DNA from: Martelella mediterranea
Lineage (GTDB): Bacteria; Pseudomonadota; Alphaproteobacteria; Rhizobiales; Rhizobiaceae
Length of the DNA stretch: 55,132 bases
Direction of reading: 5' to 3'
Assembly (NCBI RefSeq): GCF_004342225.1
Contig: NZ_SMAR01000025.1
Coordinates: 1 to 55,132 of the forward strand
Part shown: piece after piece, positions 16,334 through 26,446 of the stretch
How positions within the stretch are numbered: position 1 is the stretch's first letter
Layout: every line of letters begins with the position of its first letter
Position numbers and translations under genes: made by a program
The notes under the pieces: model-generated
Seen by the model: only the letters and a program-made list of their open reading frames with translations
Databases searched by the model: none
What the model was told of the DNA's origin: nothing

Positions 16334-17890
16334 CTAGAGCCCTCCCTCAGGAAAGACCGAGGAGAAATAGCCCTCAGGCGAAAGAACACCATCAACAGCG
16401 ACGGATGCAAGATGAAGGAGACTTTCCGGAAACAGACCAAACCAGACGACAAGCGCGGAAAGCGCCAGAAGCGGGATCCACTCGCTTAGCCTGAGCTCAA
16501 CCCGCACGCGATCCTCCGTTTCGCTCGGGCGCCAGTACGCCAGCAGAAAGACCCGGCCAAGGGCGATCGAAGAGAAGAAACCGGCAATCAGAATAGCACA
16601 AACAAGCCACCAGTTCCCATTGGCAACCGCGGCTTTCACCAGAACCGCCTTCGGCCAGAATCCTGAAAATGGCGGCAAACCGGCCGCTGCAAAGAACAGC
16701 GCCAGAGAAAGACCTGCAAAGACAGGGTTGCTTCGGTAAAGCCCGGCGATCTGATTGAGCGAAAACCCACCAGCAAGCTTGCCTGCAAGACCAACGGCCA
16801 GATAGAGCGCCGTCATCAGTATGATCGAGTGCAGTGCATAGAAGACGGCCCCCTGAAGCGCCAGGGCATCGCCCATCGCCACACCGGCCAGCATATTCCC
16901 GATGCCGACAATCACGATGTAGCCGACGGCTCTGCGAATATCATGCTGCGCGATCGCGCCCATCCCCGCAAGGATCAGAGTCAGGAAAGCACTGACACCC
17001 ACAACCCAGCCAAGGACTGCCAGATCAGTCGGCAGGATCATCACCATCACACGAATCAGTGCGTAAACGCCGACTTTGGTGAGCAAACCGCCAAACAATG
17101 CCGAAACGACAGTACGCGGCGTATGATAAGAGGCAGGAAGCCAGAAATTAACCGGAAACGCGGCGGCCTTCATCGCAAAAGCCAGGACGAAAAGAGCACC
17201 GATTGTTCCGGTTGGAAGCGACGGCTCTGAGCGGGAAAGCATCGCGATATCAGCCATATTCAGCGTTCCGAAGACCGCATATAGATAAGCAACAGCAATC
17301 AGGAACAGGGTCGTGCCGATCAGGTTCAAAACGGCGTATTTCATCGCACCGTCCAACTGTTCATGGCTTGAGCCAAGGATCAGAAGACCGAAAGACGAAA
17401 TCAGCAGAACTTCAAACCAGACATAGAGGTTGAAGATATCACCGGTCAGAAAAGCACCGGAAACACCGGCCATCAGCAGCATTAGAAATGGATAGAAACC
17501 ATAGCGCCGCTCGAGCTTGTTGATATCACCGATGGCGAAAATAGCGCCTGCCAGAGCAACAATGGCAGCGGCAAGCGCAAACAGTGCCCCCAGAACGTCC
17601 GCCGTAAAGGCAATACCGAAGGGAGGAAGCCAACGCCCGGCGACCATCGTTATCGGCCCGTTGGTGCAAACGGCGTAAAGAAGAAAACTGTCTACGATCA
17701 CCAGAAGTGTCAGGGCGGCGATCGCGATTATAGGGTGATAGACTGTGTGCTTTCGCACCAGCATCATCGCTGCGCCCACGGTAATACATAAGGCAATAGG
17801 TAGAATGACCAGCCACTGCGTGAGGTCTGACGGCTCCATAGTGAGCGCCAGCGACAGGTCAACATGATGAGCGGAAGACGATGCGGCCAT
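16334..17890 (-). CDS. mnhD: Mnh/Mrp cation:proton antiporter subunit D
   Basis: 518 residues with about fourteen membrane helices, homologous to the NuoN/NuoM proton-pumping subunits of complex I. GFYPFLMLLMAGVSGAFLTGDIFNLYVWFEVLLISSFGLL contains the conserved membrane Glu, and later segments include the Lys/His-bearing broken helix (MKAAAFPVNFWLPASYHTPRTVVSALFGGLLTKVGVYAL). The ATG at 17890 has only a distant purine stretch; an ATG at 17839 is an alternative. It lies 36 bases downstream of mnhC. Confidence 0.94.
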   Translation of the reverse strand: MAASSSAHHVDLSLALTMEPSDLTQWLVILPIALCITVGAAMMLVRKHTVYHPIIAIAALTLLVIVDSFLLYAVCTNGPITMVAGRWLPPFGIAFTADVLGALFALAAAIVALAGAIFAIGDINKLERRYGFYPFLMLLMAGVSGAFLTGDIFNLYVWFEVLLISSFGLLILGSSHEQLDGAMKYAVLNLIGTTLFLIAVAYLYAVFGTLNMADIAMLSRSEPSLPTGTIGALFVLAFAMKAAAFPVNFWLPASYHTPRTVVSALFGGLLTKVGVYALIRVMVMILPTDLAVLGWVVGVSAFLTLILAGMGAIAQHDIRRAVGYIVIVGIGNMLAGVAMGDALALQGAVFYALHSIILMTALYLAVGLAGKLAGGFSLNQIAGLYRSNPVFAGLSLALFFAAAGLPPFSGFWPKAVLVKAAVANGNWWLVCAILIAGFFSSIALGRVFLLAYWRPSETEDRVRVELRLSEWIPLLALSALVVWFGLFPESLLHLASVAVDGVLSPEGYFSSVFPEGGL

Positions 17891-17926
17891 GATGTTTCGT
17901 CTTATTTCCTTGTTCTAGCCGGGTTT

Positions 17927-18304
17927 TCAGTAGCCGAGCGGAGGCAGCGGCTGATCTTTTGGCTCTGCCGCACGCATATCGTCGGTGTCATCGGTATCGA
18001 GATCCTGGTAGGCGCGATAGGTCAGCACCAGCAGGAAGGCGAAGAATGAAAACGAGATCACAATCGCCGTCAGGATCAGAGCCTGTGGCAAAGGGTTGGC
18101 GGTCCCTTCCGGCAAAGTATCCATGGTTTTCGGAATGATCGGCGGCACGAACCCCATGATCCGCCCGGCTGTAAAAATCAAAAGGTTCACGGCGTTGCCC
18201 AGAATGGCAATGCCCAGCATGATGCGAACGCTGTGGCGCGACAGCATCAGATAGATCGCAGCTGCAAAAAACAGTCCGACAAGAACCGACAAAGCCTGTT
18301 CCAT
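17927..18304 (-). CDS. mnhC: Mnh/Mrp cation:proton antiporter subunit C
   Basis: 125 residues, homologous to NuoK: three membrane helices with LSRHSVRIMLGIAILGNAVNLLIF and DPLPQALILTAIVI-like sequence (here NPLPQALILTAIVISFSFFAFLLVLTYRAY). The C-terminal tail is acidic (DLDTDDTDDMRAAEPKD). Start and stop codons overlap mnhB by one base. Confidence 0.94.
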   Translation of the reverse strand: MEQALSVLVGLFFAAAIYLMLSRHSVRIMLGIAILGNAVNLLIFTAGRIMGFVPPIIPKTMDTLPEGTANPLPQALILTAIVISFSFFAFLLVLTYRAYQDLDTDDTDDMRAAEPKDQPLPPLGY

Positions 18305-18723
18305 CAGTTGTGATCCTTTTCTTCCAGAGCAAGAAAGATCGACGAAATCGACCCGACCACGACCAGATAAACGCCGATATCAAAGGTCGTTACAGTGGAG
18401 ATGGCCACTTCAACACCAAAGATTTTCGGATAAATCCAGTGCGCTGTCATGAAGGGGACATGCGCAAAAATAGAGATAAAGCCCGAAAGTGAAGACAGCA
18501 GAAGACCGGCACCGGCAATCGACATCGGGTGAAAGAAGATCGCCCGGCGGACTGCACCAACGCCCATTGCAATTCCGAGGATTGCCAGCGCCGATGCAGC
18601 AATCAGTCCTCCGATAAAACCGCCGCCCGGTGCATTGTGCCCCCGCAAAAGAACGAAGATCGAAAACAGCATCATCAGACTGGACAGGATCGGCGCGGCA
18701 ACCCGGAAAATCAGCGTATTCAT
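18304..18723 (-). CDS. mnhB: Mnh/Mrp cation:proton antiporter subunit B
   Basis: 139 residues, four membrane helices. [25 protein letters not shown] is the diagnostic MnhB motif. [25 protein letters not shown] forms the C-terminal helix pair. It overlaps the mnhA stop by 4 bases, indicating coupled translation. Confidence 0.94.
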   Translation of the reverse strand: MNTLIFRVAAPILSSLMMLFSIFVLLRGHNAPGGGFIGGLIAASALAILGIAMGVGAVRRAIFFHPMSIAGAGLLLSSLSGFISIFAHVPFMTAHWIYPKIFGVEVAISTVTTFDIGVYLVVVGSISSIFLALEEKDHN

Positions 18724-21098
18724 TGTGCTTTCTCCTGCTGTGCGTCTTCATCCCGCGCACCAAGCGACGGTGCAAACCGCCGGCCTGCACGAATGCGGAT
18801 CAGCGCCAGAATGGCCAGACCTGTGATCATCACAACACCGATTTCCCCAAGCGTATCTGTTCCGCGGAAGTCAACAATGATGACGTTTACGACGTTGTGT
18901 CCGTGGGCAATCGTCTTGGAATAGGTGTTGAAGAAATTCGTCAGGGCATCGTTAAACGGCACGGCCGTCACGCGCATGAGCAACATCGAAAAACCGAAGC
19001 CGCAGACAATCGCAATGGCGCCATCAAAAAGTTTCTGCCTGAGCTCACGATGGTCCGAGGGGACCAGATTAAGCCGCGTCATCACCAGCGTCAGGATTAC
19101 GACCGACAATGTCTCGACCATGAACTGGGTAAAGGAGAGATCCGGTGCACCCAAAAGCAGGAAGATAATGGCAACAGCAAAGCCCTGAAGACCGAGCGTT
19201 ACGATTGCCGATAGTCTGTTCTGAGCGTTGATGACCGCCAGAAGACCAGCGACAGCAATGATGAAAACTGTCCAGTGGCCGATCTGTATGTCGTCGGACA
19301 GCGTCGGCATCGGCGGCATTTCGCCGAACGAAAACAGGGAGATCATCAGCACGGCGCCCACGGCGATAAAAGTTGCCGTAATATAGAATTCAAGACGTCC
19401 CGGCTGAACCTTCTGGCTGACGGCAAACGACAGACGAACGATACCCTGCATAAAGCAATCGAACCATTTATCCGGACCGGAACCAACACGCGCCAGAACG
19501 GCCGCCATGAAGCCTCTGACCGATGAAAGGCGCCAGTAAAACAGCACGGCAATCATGACGGTCAGCACAGAAAGACCGAGCGGATAGCCGATATGCGGGA
19601 TCAGCGACAGATGAATATCGACCGGTTCACCGGCAACTGCACTGGACATCGGGTTCGAGAAATATTCGTGAAACCCGTGGGAAAACAACGCGCCAATGAG
19701 CGCAGAACCGCCGAGGACAATCGGACCGATCCACATCAAAACCGGCGCTTCATGCGCATGTTTGGGCGTTTCGGTCTTCGCGCCGACGAATGGTTTCAGA
19801 CCGACACCGAAGCCCACTGCAAACATGAGGGCGTTGCCAAGGATGGCAACGAGCAGAAAGATCAGCGTAATGCCCGTGCCGGTCACCAGGGCCTCATAAA
19901 TTGCCTCTTTGGAAAGAAAGCCAACAAAGGGCGGCAATCCGCCCATCGAAATGGCTCCCGCCAGACCTGCGGAAAACGTGATCGGCATCGCCTTGGCCAG
20001 ACCACCAAGCTTGGTCAAATCCCGGGTCCCGGTTTCATGATCAATGATACCGGCAACCATGAAGAGCCCGCCTTTGAACAAAGCATGAGCGATCAGATAA
20101 AGCACTGCAGCTTCCACCGCGTGCGGCAAACCCATTCCGGTCATCATCACCATCAGACCGAGCGAGGCTACTGTTGTGAAGGCCAGCATCTGCTTCAAAT
20201 CCGTCTGCCGGATGGCGATCAGCGAACCAATCAGCAGCGTCACGCCGCCAAAAATGGGCAGAATGGTCGTCCAGTACACAGTGTCGCCCATGACCGGATT
20301 TAAGCGCATCAGCAGGTAGACACCGGCCTTTACCATCGTCGCTGAATGCAGAAACGCAGAGACAGGCGTCGGCGCTTCCATGGCGTTTGGCAGCCAGAAA
20401 TGAAACGGAAACTGAGCCGACTTTGTAAAAGCACCACCAAGAACGAGGATAAGTGCCGCCAGATAAAGCGGGCTCGACCTCAGAAGATCACCGCTTCCAA
20501 GCAGAGCCGAAAGTGAGGTCAGCCCGGTAATGTGCTGAATGAGCAAAACTCCGGCGAGCAGGACGAGACCACCGCCGCCCGTCACGATCAGCGCCTGCAA
20601 CGCAGCGCGGCGTGAAGCTTCGCGGGTATGGTCGAATCCGATCAGCAGGAACGACGTAATCGATGTCAACTCCCAGAACACGAACAGCATCAGCAAACCG
20701 TCGGAGATCACGACGCCCAGCATTGAGGCCATAAACATGAAAATGAAGCTCATGAAGCGGGCGCGCTGAGGGTGATCGCTCATATAACCGCCAGTATAAA
20801 GCACAATCAGCGTTCCGATGCCGCTGACCAGCAGCGCAAAGGTGAGCGAGAGTCCATCGAGAAGGAATGAAAAGCGGAGGCCGAGACTCGGGATCCAGTC
20901 ATATCCGCCGACCAGAACCGCACCATGTGCAACCTGCGGCACAAGGCTTAGAAAATGCAGAAAAGACAAAAGAGGCAGTATCGCCAACAGCCAAGCCGCC
21001 CCGGAACGAAACGCCCGATAGCATATCGGAGATAAAACCGCCCCCAGAAGGGGCAAGCACAGGGCGACAAATGTTAAAGCCGTCTCACTGGCGGTCAT
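18720..21098 (-). CDS. mnhA: Mnh/Mrp cation:proton antiporter subunit A
   Basis: 792 residues, the largest subunit, related to NuoL, with about twenty membrane helices. [38 protein letters not shown] and [37 protein letters not shown] carry the conserved Glu, Lys and His of the proton path. The C-terminal quarter (from [37 protein letters not shown]) corresponds to MbhD/MbhE-like segments of long MnhA. The separate mnhB gene shows the seven-gene layout, not the fused PhaAB form. I chose the ATG at 21098 with GGAG five bases upstream over a frame open to 21152. First gene of the operon A-B-C-D-E-F-G. Confidence 0.95.
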   Translation of the reverse strand: MTASETALTFVALCLPLLGAVLSPICYRAFRSGAAWLLAILPLLSFLHFLSLVPQVAHGAVLVGGYDWIPSLGLRFSFLLDGLSLTFALLVSGIGTLIVLYTGGYMSDHPQRARFMSFIFMFMASMLGVVISDGLLMLFVFWELTSITSFLLIGFDHTREASRRAALQALIVTGGGGLVLLAGVLLIQHITGLTSLSALLGSGDLLRSSPLYLAALILVLGGAFTKSAQFPFHFWLPNAMEAPTPVSAFLHSATMVKAGVYLLMRLNPVMGDTVYWTTILPIFGGVTLLIGSLIAIRQTDLKQMLAFTTVASLGLMVMMTGMGLPHAVEAAVLYLIAHALFKGGLFMVAGIIDHETGTRDLTKLGGLAKAMPITFSAGLAGAISMGGLPPFVGFLSKEAIYEALVTGTGITLIFLLVAILGNALMFAVGFGVGLKPFVGAKTETPKHAHEAPVLMWIGPIVLGGSALIGALFSHGFHEYFSNPMSSAVAGEPVDIHLSLIPHIGYPLGLSVLTVMIAVLFYWRLSSVRGFMAAVLARVGSGPDKWFDCFMQGIVRLSFAVSQKVQPGRLEFYITATFIAVGAVLMISLFSFGEMPPMPTLSDDIQIGHWTVFIIAVAGLLAVINAQNRLSAIVTLGLQGFAVAIIFLLLGAPDLSFTQFMVETLSVVILTLVMTRLNLVPSDHRELRQKLFDGAIAIVCGFGFSMLLMRVTAVPFNDALTNFFNTYSKTIAHGHNVVNVIIVDFRGTDTLGEIGVVMITGLAILALIRIRAGRRFAPSLGARDEDAQQEKAQ

Positions 21099-21321
21099 AT
21101 GGTCTCCAAATAATTCTCGTTGCACAACCAGCGCCTTGGAAGCCTTTTCCACTTAAGGGAAACTTTGAAGCCTCTCAAGTGTCGACGACCGGAATCCGGC
21201 CTGAACAACAAAGCCCGTTAGGACGTTTGCGAAAGTCACGCATTGTATTCTGTCAGCGAAAGGCACATCTAATGTACCAGTTGGCCCATTCAATGCGAAT
21301 TTTTAACGGAGCGCGACATTG

Positions 21322-21729
21322 ATGCAGAGCAATAAACAGAAAAAACAGCTATCAGATACACAATGGCGTGAAGAACTGACGCCCGAGCAGTATCATATCC
21401 TGCGCGAGCATGGCACCGAACGCCCGTTTACCGGTCCCAACTGGAACAATTTCGAATCAGGTACCTACTATTGCGCCGGTTGTGAGACTCCCCTCTTCCG
21501 CTCTGACACGAAATTCGATGCCGGTTGTGGCTGGCCGAGTTTCTTTGAGCCAGTCTCAGAAGGTGTCGTCGATGAGGTGAAAGATACATCCTTGGGGATG
21601 GTCCGCACTGAGATCCGCTGTGCCAATTGCGGTGGTCATCTCGGTCACGTTTTTCCAGACGGCCCGCCACCGACTGGCTTGCGCTACTGCATGAACGGAC
21701 ATGCGATGCATTTCGTGCCGGAACACTAA
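21322..21729 (+). CDS. msrB: Peptide-methionine (R)-S-oxide reductase MsrB
   Basis: 135 residues. Reduces the R-diastereomer of methionine sulfoxide in oxidised proteins. The structural zinc is held by C51-AG-C54 and C100-AN-C103; the catalytic cysteine is C123 in [13 protein letters not shown] and C69 (GCGWPSF) is the likely resolving cysteine. The usual RYCINS-type site is RYCMNG here, an accepted variant. GGAG lies 11 bases before the ATG; a TTG one codon earlier is an alternative start. It is divergent from the Mnh operon and followed by its own terminator. Confidence 0.95.
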   Translation: MQSNKQKKQLSDTQWREELTPEQYHILREHGTERPFTGPNWNNFESGTYYCAGCETPLFRSDTKFDAGCGWPSFFEPVSEGVVDEVKDTSLGMVRTEIRCANCGGHLGHVFPDGPPPTGLRYCMNGHAMHFVPEH

Positions 21730-21795
21730 GCACGATCAAAAGAATCGTTATTTTCCGGATTCGGTTGTAACCAGACAACTAAACTCAGCGATCAG

Positions 21796-21826
21796 ACGGG
21801 GTCCGCAGAAGCGGTCTCCGTTTTTT
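21796..21826 (+). terminator. Rho-independent terminator of msrB
   Basis: ACGGGGTCCGC, loop AGAA, GCGGTCTCCGT with a TTTTTT run. The stem has one mismatch and one wobble pair. Confidence 0.8.
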
Positions 21827-21904
21827 GTCAGGCAAGACAGATCTTCCATGCCAGACAACAAGCAACGAAAATGCATCGGTAAAAATGATTGAGAAAAGGG
21901 GTTT

Positions 21905-22018
21905 TAGTTAAAGGCGGCCGGCCGGCGAATTGCGGGCACGAGGAAACCCGTATATTGCCAGCCGACCGACCCCACGATTCCAGGAGATGCGGCGGACCTG
22001 AGCATCATGGGGCAACCA
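21905..22018 (-). ncRNA. Structured intergenic element, candidate minus-strand ncRNA
   Basis: Two stacked stem-loops. Read on the minus strand, the first is CCCCATGAT...ATCGTGGGG (21970-22012) with an inner CAGG/CCTG stem. The second is GGTCGGTCGGCTGGC...GCCGGCCGGCCGCC (21913-21971) with inner CGGG/CCCG and a loop containing TTTCCTCG. Three positions pair as G-U only when the minus strand is transcribed (they are A-C mismatches on the plus strand), which argues for a minus-strand RNA. The tail is CCTTTAACTAAAACCCCTTTT. It contrasts with its AT-rich surroundings. The alternative is a palindromic intergenic repeat of RIME/Bru-RS type. It is not assigned to a known family. Confidence 0.5.
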
Positions 22019-22225
22019 AAAGTACGGTCAATTACTTTTCCAACAACTAGAGACTATAATCAACCTCTTCTAGCGCTTCTTACGCGAATCTGTCTTTTTT
22101 GTGGTTAACACTCAAAGCGTTGTTCTTTTCTGATACTTATCAGGAGCAGACGCCGGAAATGATCATTTTAATCTCTGAAACAAAGAGTATCCTTTAATTA
22201 CCGGTGGCTTGACCAGTCATACGCG

Positions 22226-22256
22226 AAACAAAGCTTTACGGATCATTTTCGTAAAG
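22226..22256 (-). terminator. Weak terminator after the PleD-like gene
   Basis: On the minus strand CTTTACG pairs with CGTAAAG (loop AAAATGATC), followed by CTTTGTTT. It begins only a few bases after the stop codon. The stem is AT-rich, so efficiency may be low. Confidence 0.5.
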
Positions 22257-22259
22257 ATG

Positions 22260-23555
22260 CTAGGCGAAATCGCTGCGTGCGGCGTCAACCAGAACTGTCT
22301 TCACCTTCTTCAGTGAAGAAGCATGAAGAGCGTTGTTCCCGGTGAGAGCCGGAAGAGCATGATTTTCTTCAAGCTGCGACTTCATCTGCGTGAGAGATGC
22401 ACGCGCGGCCTCCTCGCCGCGATCAGGAAACAGAACGGCAAAGACGCCGTCTTCAATCCGGCTCGCGATTTCCCGCCCCACCAAATGACTGCGGATCAGC
22501 GAGCCTGCAATCTCGATGTCTTCTTCGCTCACCATCTCGCCAATCTGGAAAACGCCCATATAGAGCGGGTGACCCGCTTCATCGGCTTCGCCGCGCAAGG
22601 TTTTCAAAGCAGCGGCAAAGGCCTCGCGTGCCGGAAGCCCGGACCGTTCTCCGACTTCAGCGTTTTCCTGCAACCCGGCGTCAGCCTCACCAAGTGCAGC
22701 CAGAAGACGCCGACGCCTCAAATGCAAGAGTGAACGCAAAACCAGCTCATTGGCCTCACCGTCCCATGTCATGCAGTCGTCAGCATTGCGAACGGCCTCC
22801 CCCGATACAGCAAGCGACCCACCGCGACCGGTCATCGCTATGAGGGGCACAAACCGCATGTGAGAGATGCAGCGGACCTGCCTGCAGATGCGCAAAGCAT
22901 CGGAAAGCCCGTCGGCACCATGAACCAGAACAAGATCGAAATTCTCACGCGCGGCGCGATAAAGCGCTTCGGTCACATCCCCGGTCGCAACGGTTGCGGT
23001 GAGTGAAAGCATCGCTTTCAGCAGGGACCGGCGCTCAGCAGCGGCCTCGGCGACAACCAGAACACGCACCGTCTCATCCGGCAAAAGCTCTGCCACTGGC
23101 GGGTTTTCACCAAGCTCCGCGCCGTTTCCGGCTTCCACCTGAAGCGTTCGCAGCCGCAGCAATGATGAAAGCCGCGCCGAGGCGATACTGATATTCTGAT
23201 CAAGGCCAATAATATCATCCGCACCTGAGCGCAAAGCCGCAAGCCGCAGCGCCGCATCGACGGGCTCTGCAGTCACAAGCGCGATTGGGGCGGAAACACC
23301 CGAATCGGGCTCCTTCAGGATGCCGCAACAAGCCAGAGCCGGAGCCGGATCATCCTCAATAGCCACCAGAATGACATTGGCCGACTGAACGGCTGCCATG
23401 GTTCCGTCGCCATCTGAAAAATCAGCCTGATGAAACGCAACCGGCCAGTTGCCGAGCAGGGTCTTTAGCGTCAGGGCAATCGGTCCCTCGCCGCCGATCA
23501 GAACGATGCTCTCGTCCGGTTCCGTCCTCAAGAGTGCTCCACTGCTTCTATGCAT
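22260..23555 (-). CDS. PleD-like protein with degenerate receiver and GGDEF domains
   Basis: 431 residues in the operon position of PleD, right after divK and overlapping its stop. The layout REC-REC-GGDEF can be traced but key residues are gone. The first receiver ([18 protein letters not shown]) lacks the acidic pocket, the second ([21 protein letters not shown]) has VLVHGAD where a phospho-Asp would sit, and the GGDEF signature is replaced by [13 protein letters not shown]. The cyclase core [14 protein letters not shown] replaces the usual D-x-D-x-F-K form. It should therefore make no cyclic di-GMP and take no phosphate. The frame is intact, so it may have been kept as a scaffold. Start is the ATG at 23555. 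Confidence 0.75.
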   Translation of the reverse strand: MHRSSGALLRTEPDESIVLIGGEGPIALTLKTLLGNWPVAFHQADFSDGDGTMAAVQSANVILVAIEDDPAPALACCGILKEPDSGVSAPIALVTAEPVDAALRLAALRSGADDIIGLDQNISIASARLSSLLRLRTLQVEAGNGAELGENPPVAELLPDETVRVLVVAEAAAERRSLLKAMLSLTATVATGDVTEALYRAARENFDLVLVHGADGLSDALRICRQVRCISHMRFVPLIAMTGRGGSLAVSGEAVRNADDCMTWDGEANELVLRSLLHLRRRRLLAALGEADAGLQENAEVGERSGLPAREAFAAALKTLRGEADEAGHPLYMGVFQIGEMVSEEDIEIAGSLIRSHLVGREIASRIEDGVFAVLFPDRGEEAARASLTQMKSQLEENHALPALTGNNALHASSLKKVKTVLVDAARSDFA

Positions 23556-23919
23556 CGCCAAGATATGACTTCACTGTCTTAATAAAATTCGGAACAGAAA
23601 CGGGTTTTGACATATAGGCGTCGCATCCGGCATCGCGAATACGCTCCTCGTCCCCGCGCATCGCAAAAGCGGTTACGGCAACAACCGGAATTTCTGCCAG
23701 CTCCGGATCTGCTTTCAAAGATTTAGCGATATCAATGCCGGACATTTCCGGCAACTGTATATCCATGAGAATCAGTCCGGGCCGGAAGCGCCGAGCCAGT
23801 TCAAGTGCATCCGCTCCGGTCTGAGATTCAATCGCTTCATATCCAGACGCTTCGACGAGATCCCGAAAAAGCTTCATATTCAATTCGTTATCTTCGACAA
23901 TCAGGACCTGTTTCGGCAT
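23548..23919 (-). CDS. divK: Single-domain response regulator DivK
   Basis: 123 residues, a receiver domain only. The acidic pocket is E9-D10, phosphorylation site D53 ([13 protein letters not shown]), conserved T83 and K105 (AYMSKPV). DivK is phosphorylated by DivJ/PdhS-type kinases and dephosphorylated by PleC, and controls the DivL-CckA-CtrA cell-cycle pathway. The open frame extends 27 codons upstream, but the ATG at 23919 has GGGGGAAGG five bases before it and fits DivK length. It is co-transcribed with the PleD-like gene. Confidence 0.93.
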   Translation of the reverse strand: MPKQVLIVEDNELNMKLFRDLVEASGYEAIESQTGADALELARRFRPGLILMDIQLPEMSGIDIAKSLKADPELAEIPVVAVTAFAMRGDEERIRDAGCDAYMSKPVSVPNFIKTVKSYLGDA

Positions 23920-24042
23920 TCGAGCCTTCCCCCTGCCCCGGCTTGAAACGTGCCGGTGAAGCGCTACAATCTCATTCGCGCCCCTTGAAGGACGCACCAT
24001 TTTCTAAGTTTAGGACAATTTGGTTAAGAAACGGAAATCCGC

Positions 24043-24357
24043 TTGGAACATTTTCGAAAACAAGCTGTGAATGACCCGGCGGGAGACGACCTGGCGATCC
24101 TGATGTTCACCTGGATCGCCGGTAATCCGGACCTTCTGAACCGGTTTCTCGGGCTCACCGGCCTGGAGCCGCAGCATTTGCGGGCATTCACTGAAGAAAA
24201 AGGCTTTGCCGCAGCGGTCATCGGCTTTGTCGCAGGTCACGAGCCGACGCTCATCGATTTTTGCAACGACAATGACGTACGGCCCGAGGCCGTATCGCGG
24301 GCATGGCAGGAGCTGGAAGCGGGATCCGCCTTCGGCAGCCGTGAAGGTGACTTTTGA
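24043..24357 (+). CDS. DUF3572 family protein
   Basis: 104 residues, helical. The conserved core DLAILMFTWIAGNPDLLNRFLGLTGLEPQHLR and GFAAAVIGFVAGHEPTLIDFCNDNDVRPEAV identifies DUF3572, a small alphaproteobacterial family of unknown function. It starts at a TTG without a strong ribosome binding site; a GTG at 24067 is a possible shorter start. It is divergent from divK and overlaps the next gene by 4 bases. Rhizobiales often keep this gene next to divK. Confidence 0.82.
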   Translation: MEHFRKQAVNDPAGDDLAILMFTWIAGNPDLLNRFLGLTGLEPQHLRAFTEEKGFAAAVIGFVAGHEPTLIDFCNDNDVRPEAVSRAWQELEAGSAFGSREGDF

Positions 24358-25031
24358 CAGACGCCCACGCAGATACAATTCAGGCACTGCAAGGCGCTGA
24401 CCACACAATCGGTCATAGACCGCTTGTGGTTTGCGACGTGGATGAGGTTGTGCTGAAGTTCATTGAGCCGTTCAAGGCGTTTTTGAGGGCCAGCGGGCAT
24501 CAACTTCTCCTGCGCACCTTCGCATTAAAGGGCAATATCTTCTCGCTGCAAAGCGGTGATCCTGTCTCCAGCGAAAAGGTTGAGGAACTTCTGACGGCCT
24601 TTTATGATGCGCAGGAAGACTGGCAGGAGCCATTTGCTGAAGCCCGGCCAACGCTTATGGCGCTGCAGGATGTTGCCGATGTGATTTTGTTGACTGCGAT
24701 GCCACCGCGCCACCAGCCGATGCGGCAAAGGCTTTTGAATCGCTTCGATTTCAGCTTTCCGCTGATCGCCAGTGAAGAACCGAAGGGCAAGGTTCTGTCG
24801 ACACTTTTCAAGACCGCACCGCCAGCGCTGATTTTTGTTGACGACATGCTCTATAATTGCCGTTCCGTGGCAGAAAACTTGCCAGACGCACTTGCCATCA
24901 ACCTGCTGATTGACGACCACTATCGTCAGACGGCGCCACAGACCGAACCACCGGCCATTATGGCTGCGAGCTGGGCGGATACGGAACGCCTGATTCGCAA
25001 TCATATCAAGAACGCTTACAAGCAGGCGTAA
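24354..25031 (+). CDS. HAD-like phosphatase family protein
   Basis: 225 residues. LVVCDVDEVVLKF has the DxDx[VT] nucleophile motif of haloacid dehalogenase enzymes, ADVILLTAMPP carries the motif II Thr, and ALIFVDDMLYNC the motif IV acidic pair. A cap-like helical region lies between residues 45 and 105. The substrate cannot be told from sequence. It starts at a TTG overlapping the DUF3572 stop, with GAAGGTGA just upstream, so the two genes are coupled. Confidence 0.7.
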   Translation: MTDAHADTIQALQGADHTIGHRPLVVCDVDEVVLKFIEPFKAFLRASGHQLLLRTFALKGNIFSLQSGDPVSSEKVEELLTAFYDAQEDWQEPFAEARPTLMALQDVADVILLTAMPPRHQPMRQRLLNRFDFSFPLIASEEPKGKVLSTLFKTAPPALIFVDDMLYNCRSVAENLPDALAINLLIDDHYRQTAPQTEPPAIMAASWADTERLIRNHIKNAYKQA

Positions 25032-25076
25032 GACCTGGAATCTTGCGTTCGGCGAAAAGCAGGACTATTTTCAGAT

Positions 25077-25091
25077 GTTCAATTTTTGTTC
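25077..25091 (+). promoter_or_regulatory. LexA (SOS) box upstream of dinB
   Basis: GTTCAATTTTTGTTC is a perfect match to the alphaproteobacterial LexA consensus GTTC-N7-GTTC. It ends 9 bases before the dinB ATG, where a repressor would block transcription initiation. This supports DNA-damage induction of dinB. Confidence 0.85.
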
Positions 25092-25100
25092 TGGCTGATC

Positions 25101-26429
25101 ATGGCGATTGATAATGCATCTGAGGACGGTTTTTGCCGGGATTGCCTGTCAGGCTTTTCCGGCACACTCAAACGCTGCCGTCATTGCGGAAGCCCCCGGC
25201 TTTTAAGCCACGAAGAGCTGCATTCACTGGCCATCGCCCATATCGACTGCGATGCCTTCTACGCCGCCATCGAAAAGCGCGATGATCCCTCGCTCAGAGA
25301 CAAACCGCTGATCATCGGCGGTGGAAAACGTGGCGTTGTCTCCACCGCATGCTACATTGCCCGCATTCACGGGGTGAAGTCAGCGATGCCGATGTTCAAG
25401 GCCCTCGAAGCTTGCCCGAATGCCGTGGTTATTCGTCCGAATATGGAAAAATACGTGGCAGTCGGACAACAATTGCGGGCGATGATGCTTGAACTGACGC
25501 CGCTGGTCGAGCCACTTTCCATTGATGAGGCTTTTCTGGATCTTTCAGGAACGGAGAAACTCCACAAAGCCCCGCCATCACGCACGCTGGCAGCCTTCGC
25601 ACGACGTGCTGAAGCAGAACTTGGCATCACGATCTCAATCGGACTTTCCTACTGCAAGTTTCTCGCCAAAATGGCATCGGACATGAACAAACCGCGCGGT
25701 TTTTCAATCATCGGTGAGAAAGAGGCTGTTTTCTTTCTGAAAGACAAACCGGTCAGCATGATCTGGGGCGTTGGCAAAGCATTCAATGAAACGCTGAAAC
25801 GCGACGGAATCACAACAATCGGACAATTCCAGCGAATGGAGAAAAACGAGTTGCTGAAGCGCTATGGAACGCTTGGTCAGCGCCTCTATCATCTCGCACG
25901 CGGAGAAGACACGCGTCCCGTCAAACCTGAGCGAGCTGTGAAAAGTGTTTCGAATGAGACGACCTTTGCGACGGACATCTCGGACCTGGACGAACTGAGC
26001 AGCATTTTGCGGCGCCTGAGCGAAAAGGCGGCGCACCGGTTGAAGCTTGCGGGCATTGCCGGACATACAGTTGTGCTGAAACTCAAGACCGCCGACTTCA
26101 AGACCCGGACCCGCAATCGCCGCCTGGACGCACCGACCCAGCTTGCCGACCGGATGTTTTCCAACGGCCTAGATCTTTTAAAGCGCGAGGCCGATGGAAC
26201 CCGTTTCCGGCTGATTGGAATCGGCGTAACCGATCTCTGCGACCCGACAACGGCAGACCCGCCGGACCTCGTTGATCAGCAGGCGACCCGGCGCGCGGCT
26301 GCAGAAGGTGCGATTGACCGGTTGCGCAACAAGTTTGGGGTAACGGCGGTGGAAACCGGATACACATTCCGGGCGACCGGGGAACGGGAAGAAAAAAAGG
26401 GCCGCGATAAAAACCGCAAGCCCGATTGA
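25101..26429 (+). CDS. dinB: DNA polymerase IV (Y family) with N-terminal zinc ribbon
   Basis: 442 residues. Error-prone translesion polymerase. Catalytic acids are D49 and D51 ([13 protein letters not shown]) and D142-E143 ([10 protein letters not shown]). The little-finger domain follows (about residues 280-390), with a basic tail ([14 protein letters not shown]). Before the polymerase core are C12-x2-C15 and C26-x2-C29, a zinc-ribbon-like extension absent from E. coli DinB. The tail lacks a clear QL-x-LF-type clamp motif. The ATG at 25101 is preferred because the SOS box is immediately upstream; a TTG at 25086 would overlap the box. Monocistronic, convergent with the amidase. Confidence 0.92.
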   Translation: MAIDNASEDGFCRDCLSGFSGTLKRCRHCGSPRLLSHEELHSLAIAHIDCDAFYAAIEKRDDPSLRDKPLIIGGGKRGVVSTACYIARIHGVKSAMPMFKALEACPNAVVIRPNMEKYVAVGQQLRAMMLELTPLVEPLSIDEAFLDLSGTEKLHKAPPSRTLAAFARRAEAELGITISIGLSYCKFLAKMASDMNKPRGFSIIGEKEAVFFLKDKPVSMIWGVGKAFNETLKRDGITTIGQFQRMEKNELLKRYGTLGQRLYHLARGEDTRPVKPERAVKSVSNETTFATDISDLDELSSILRRLSEKAAHRLKLAGIAGHTVVLKLKTADFKTRTRNRRLDAPTQLADRMFSNGLDLLKREADGTRFRLIGIGVTDLCDPTTADPPDLVDQQATRRAAAEGAIDRLRNKFGVTAVETGYTFRATGEREEKKGRDKNRKPD

Positions 26430-26446
26430 TCCCGCCATGACCGCAG

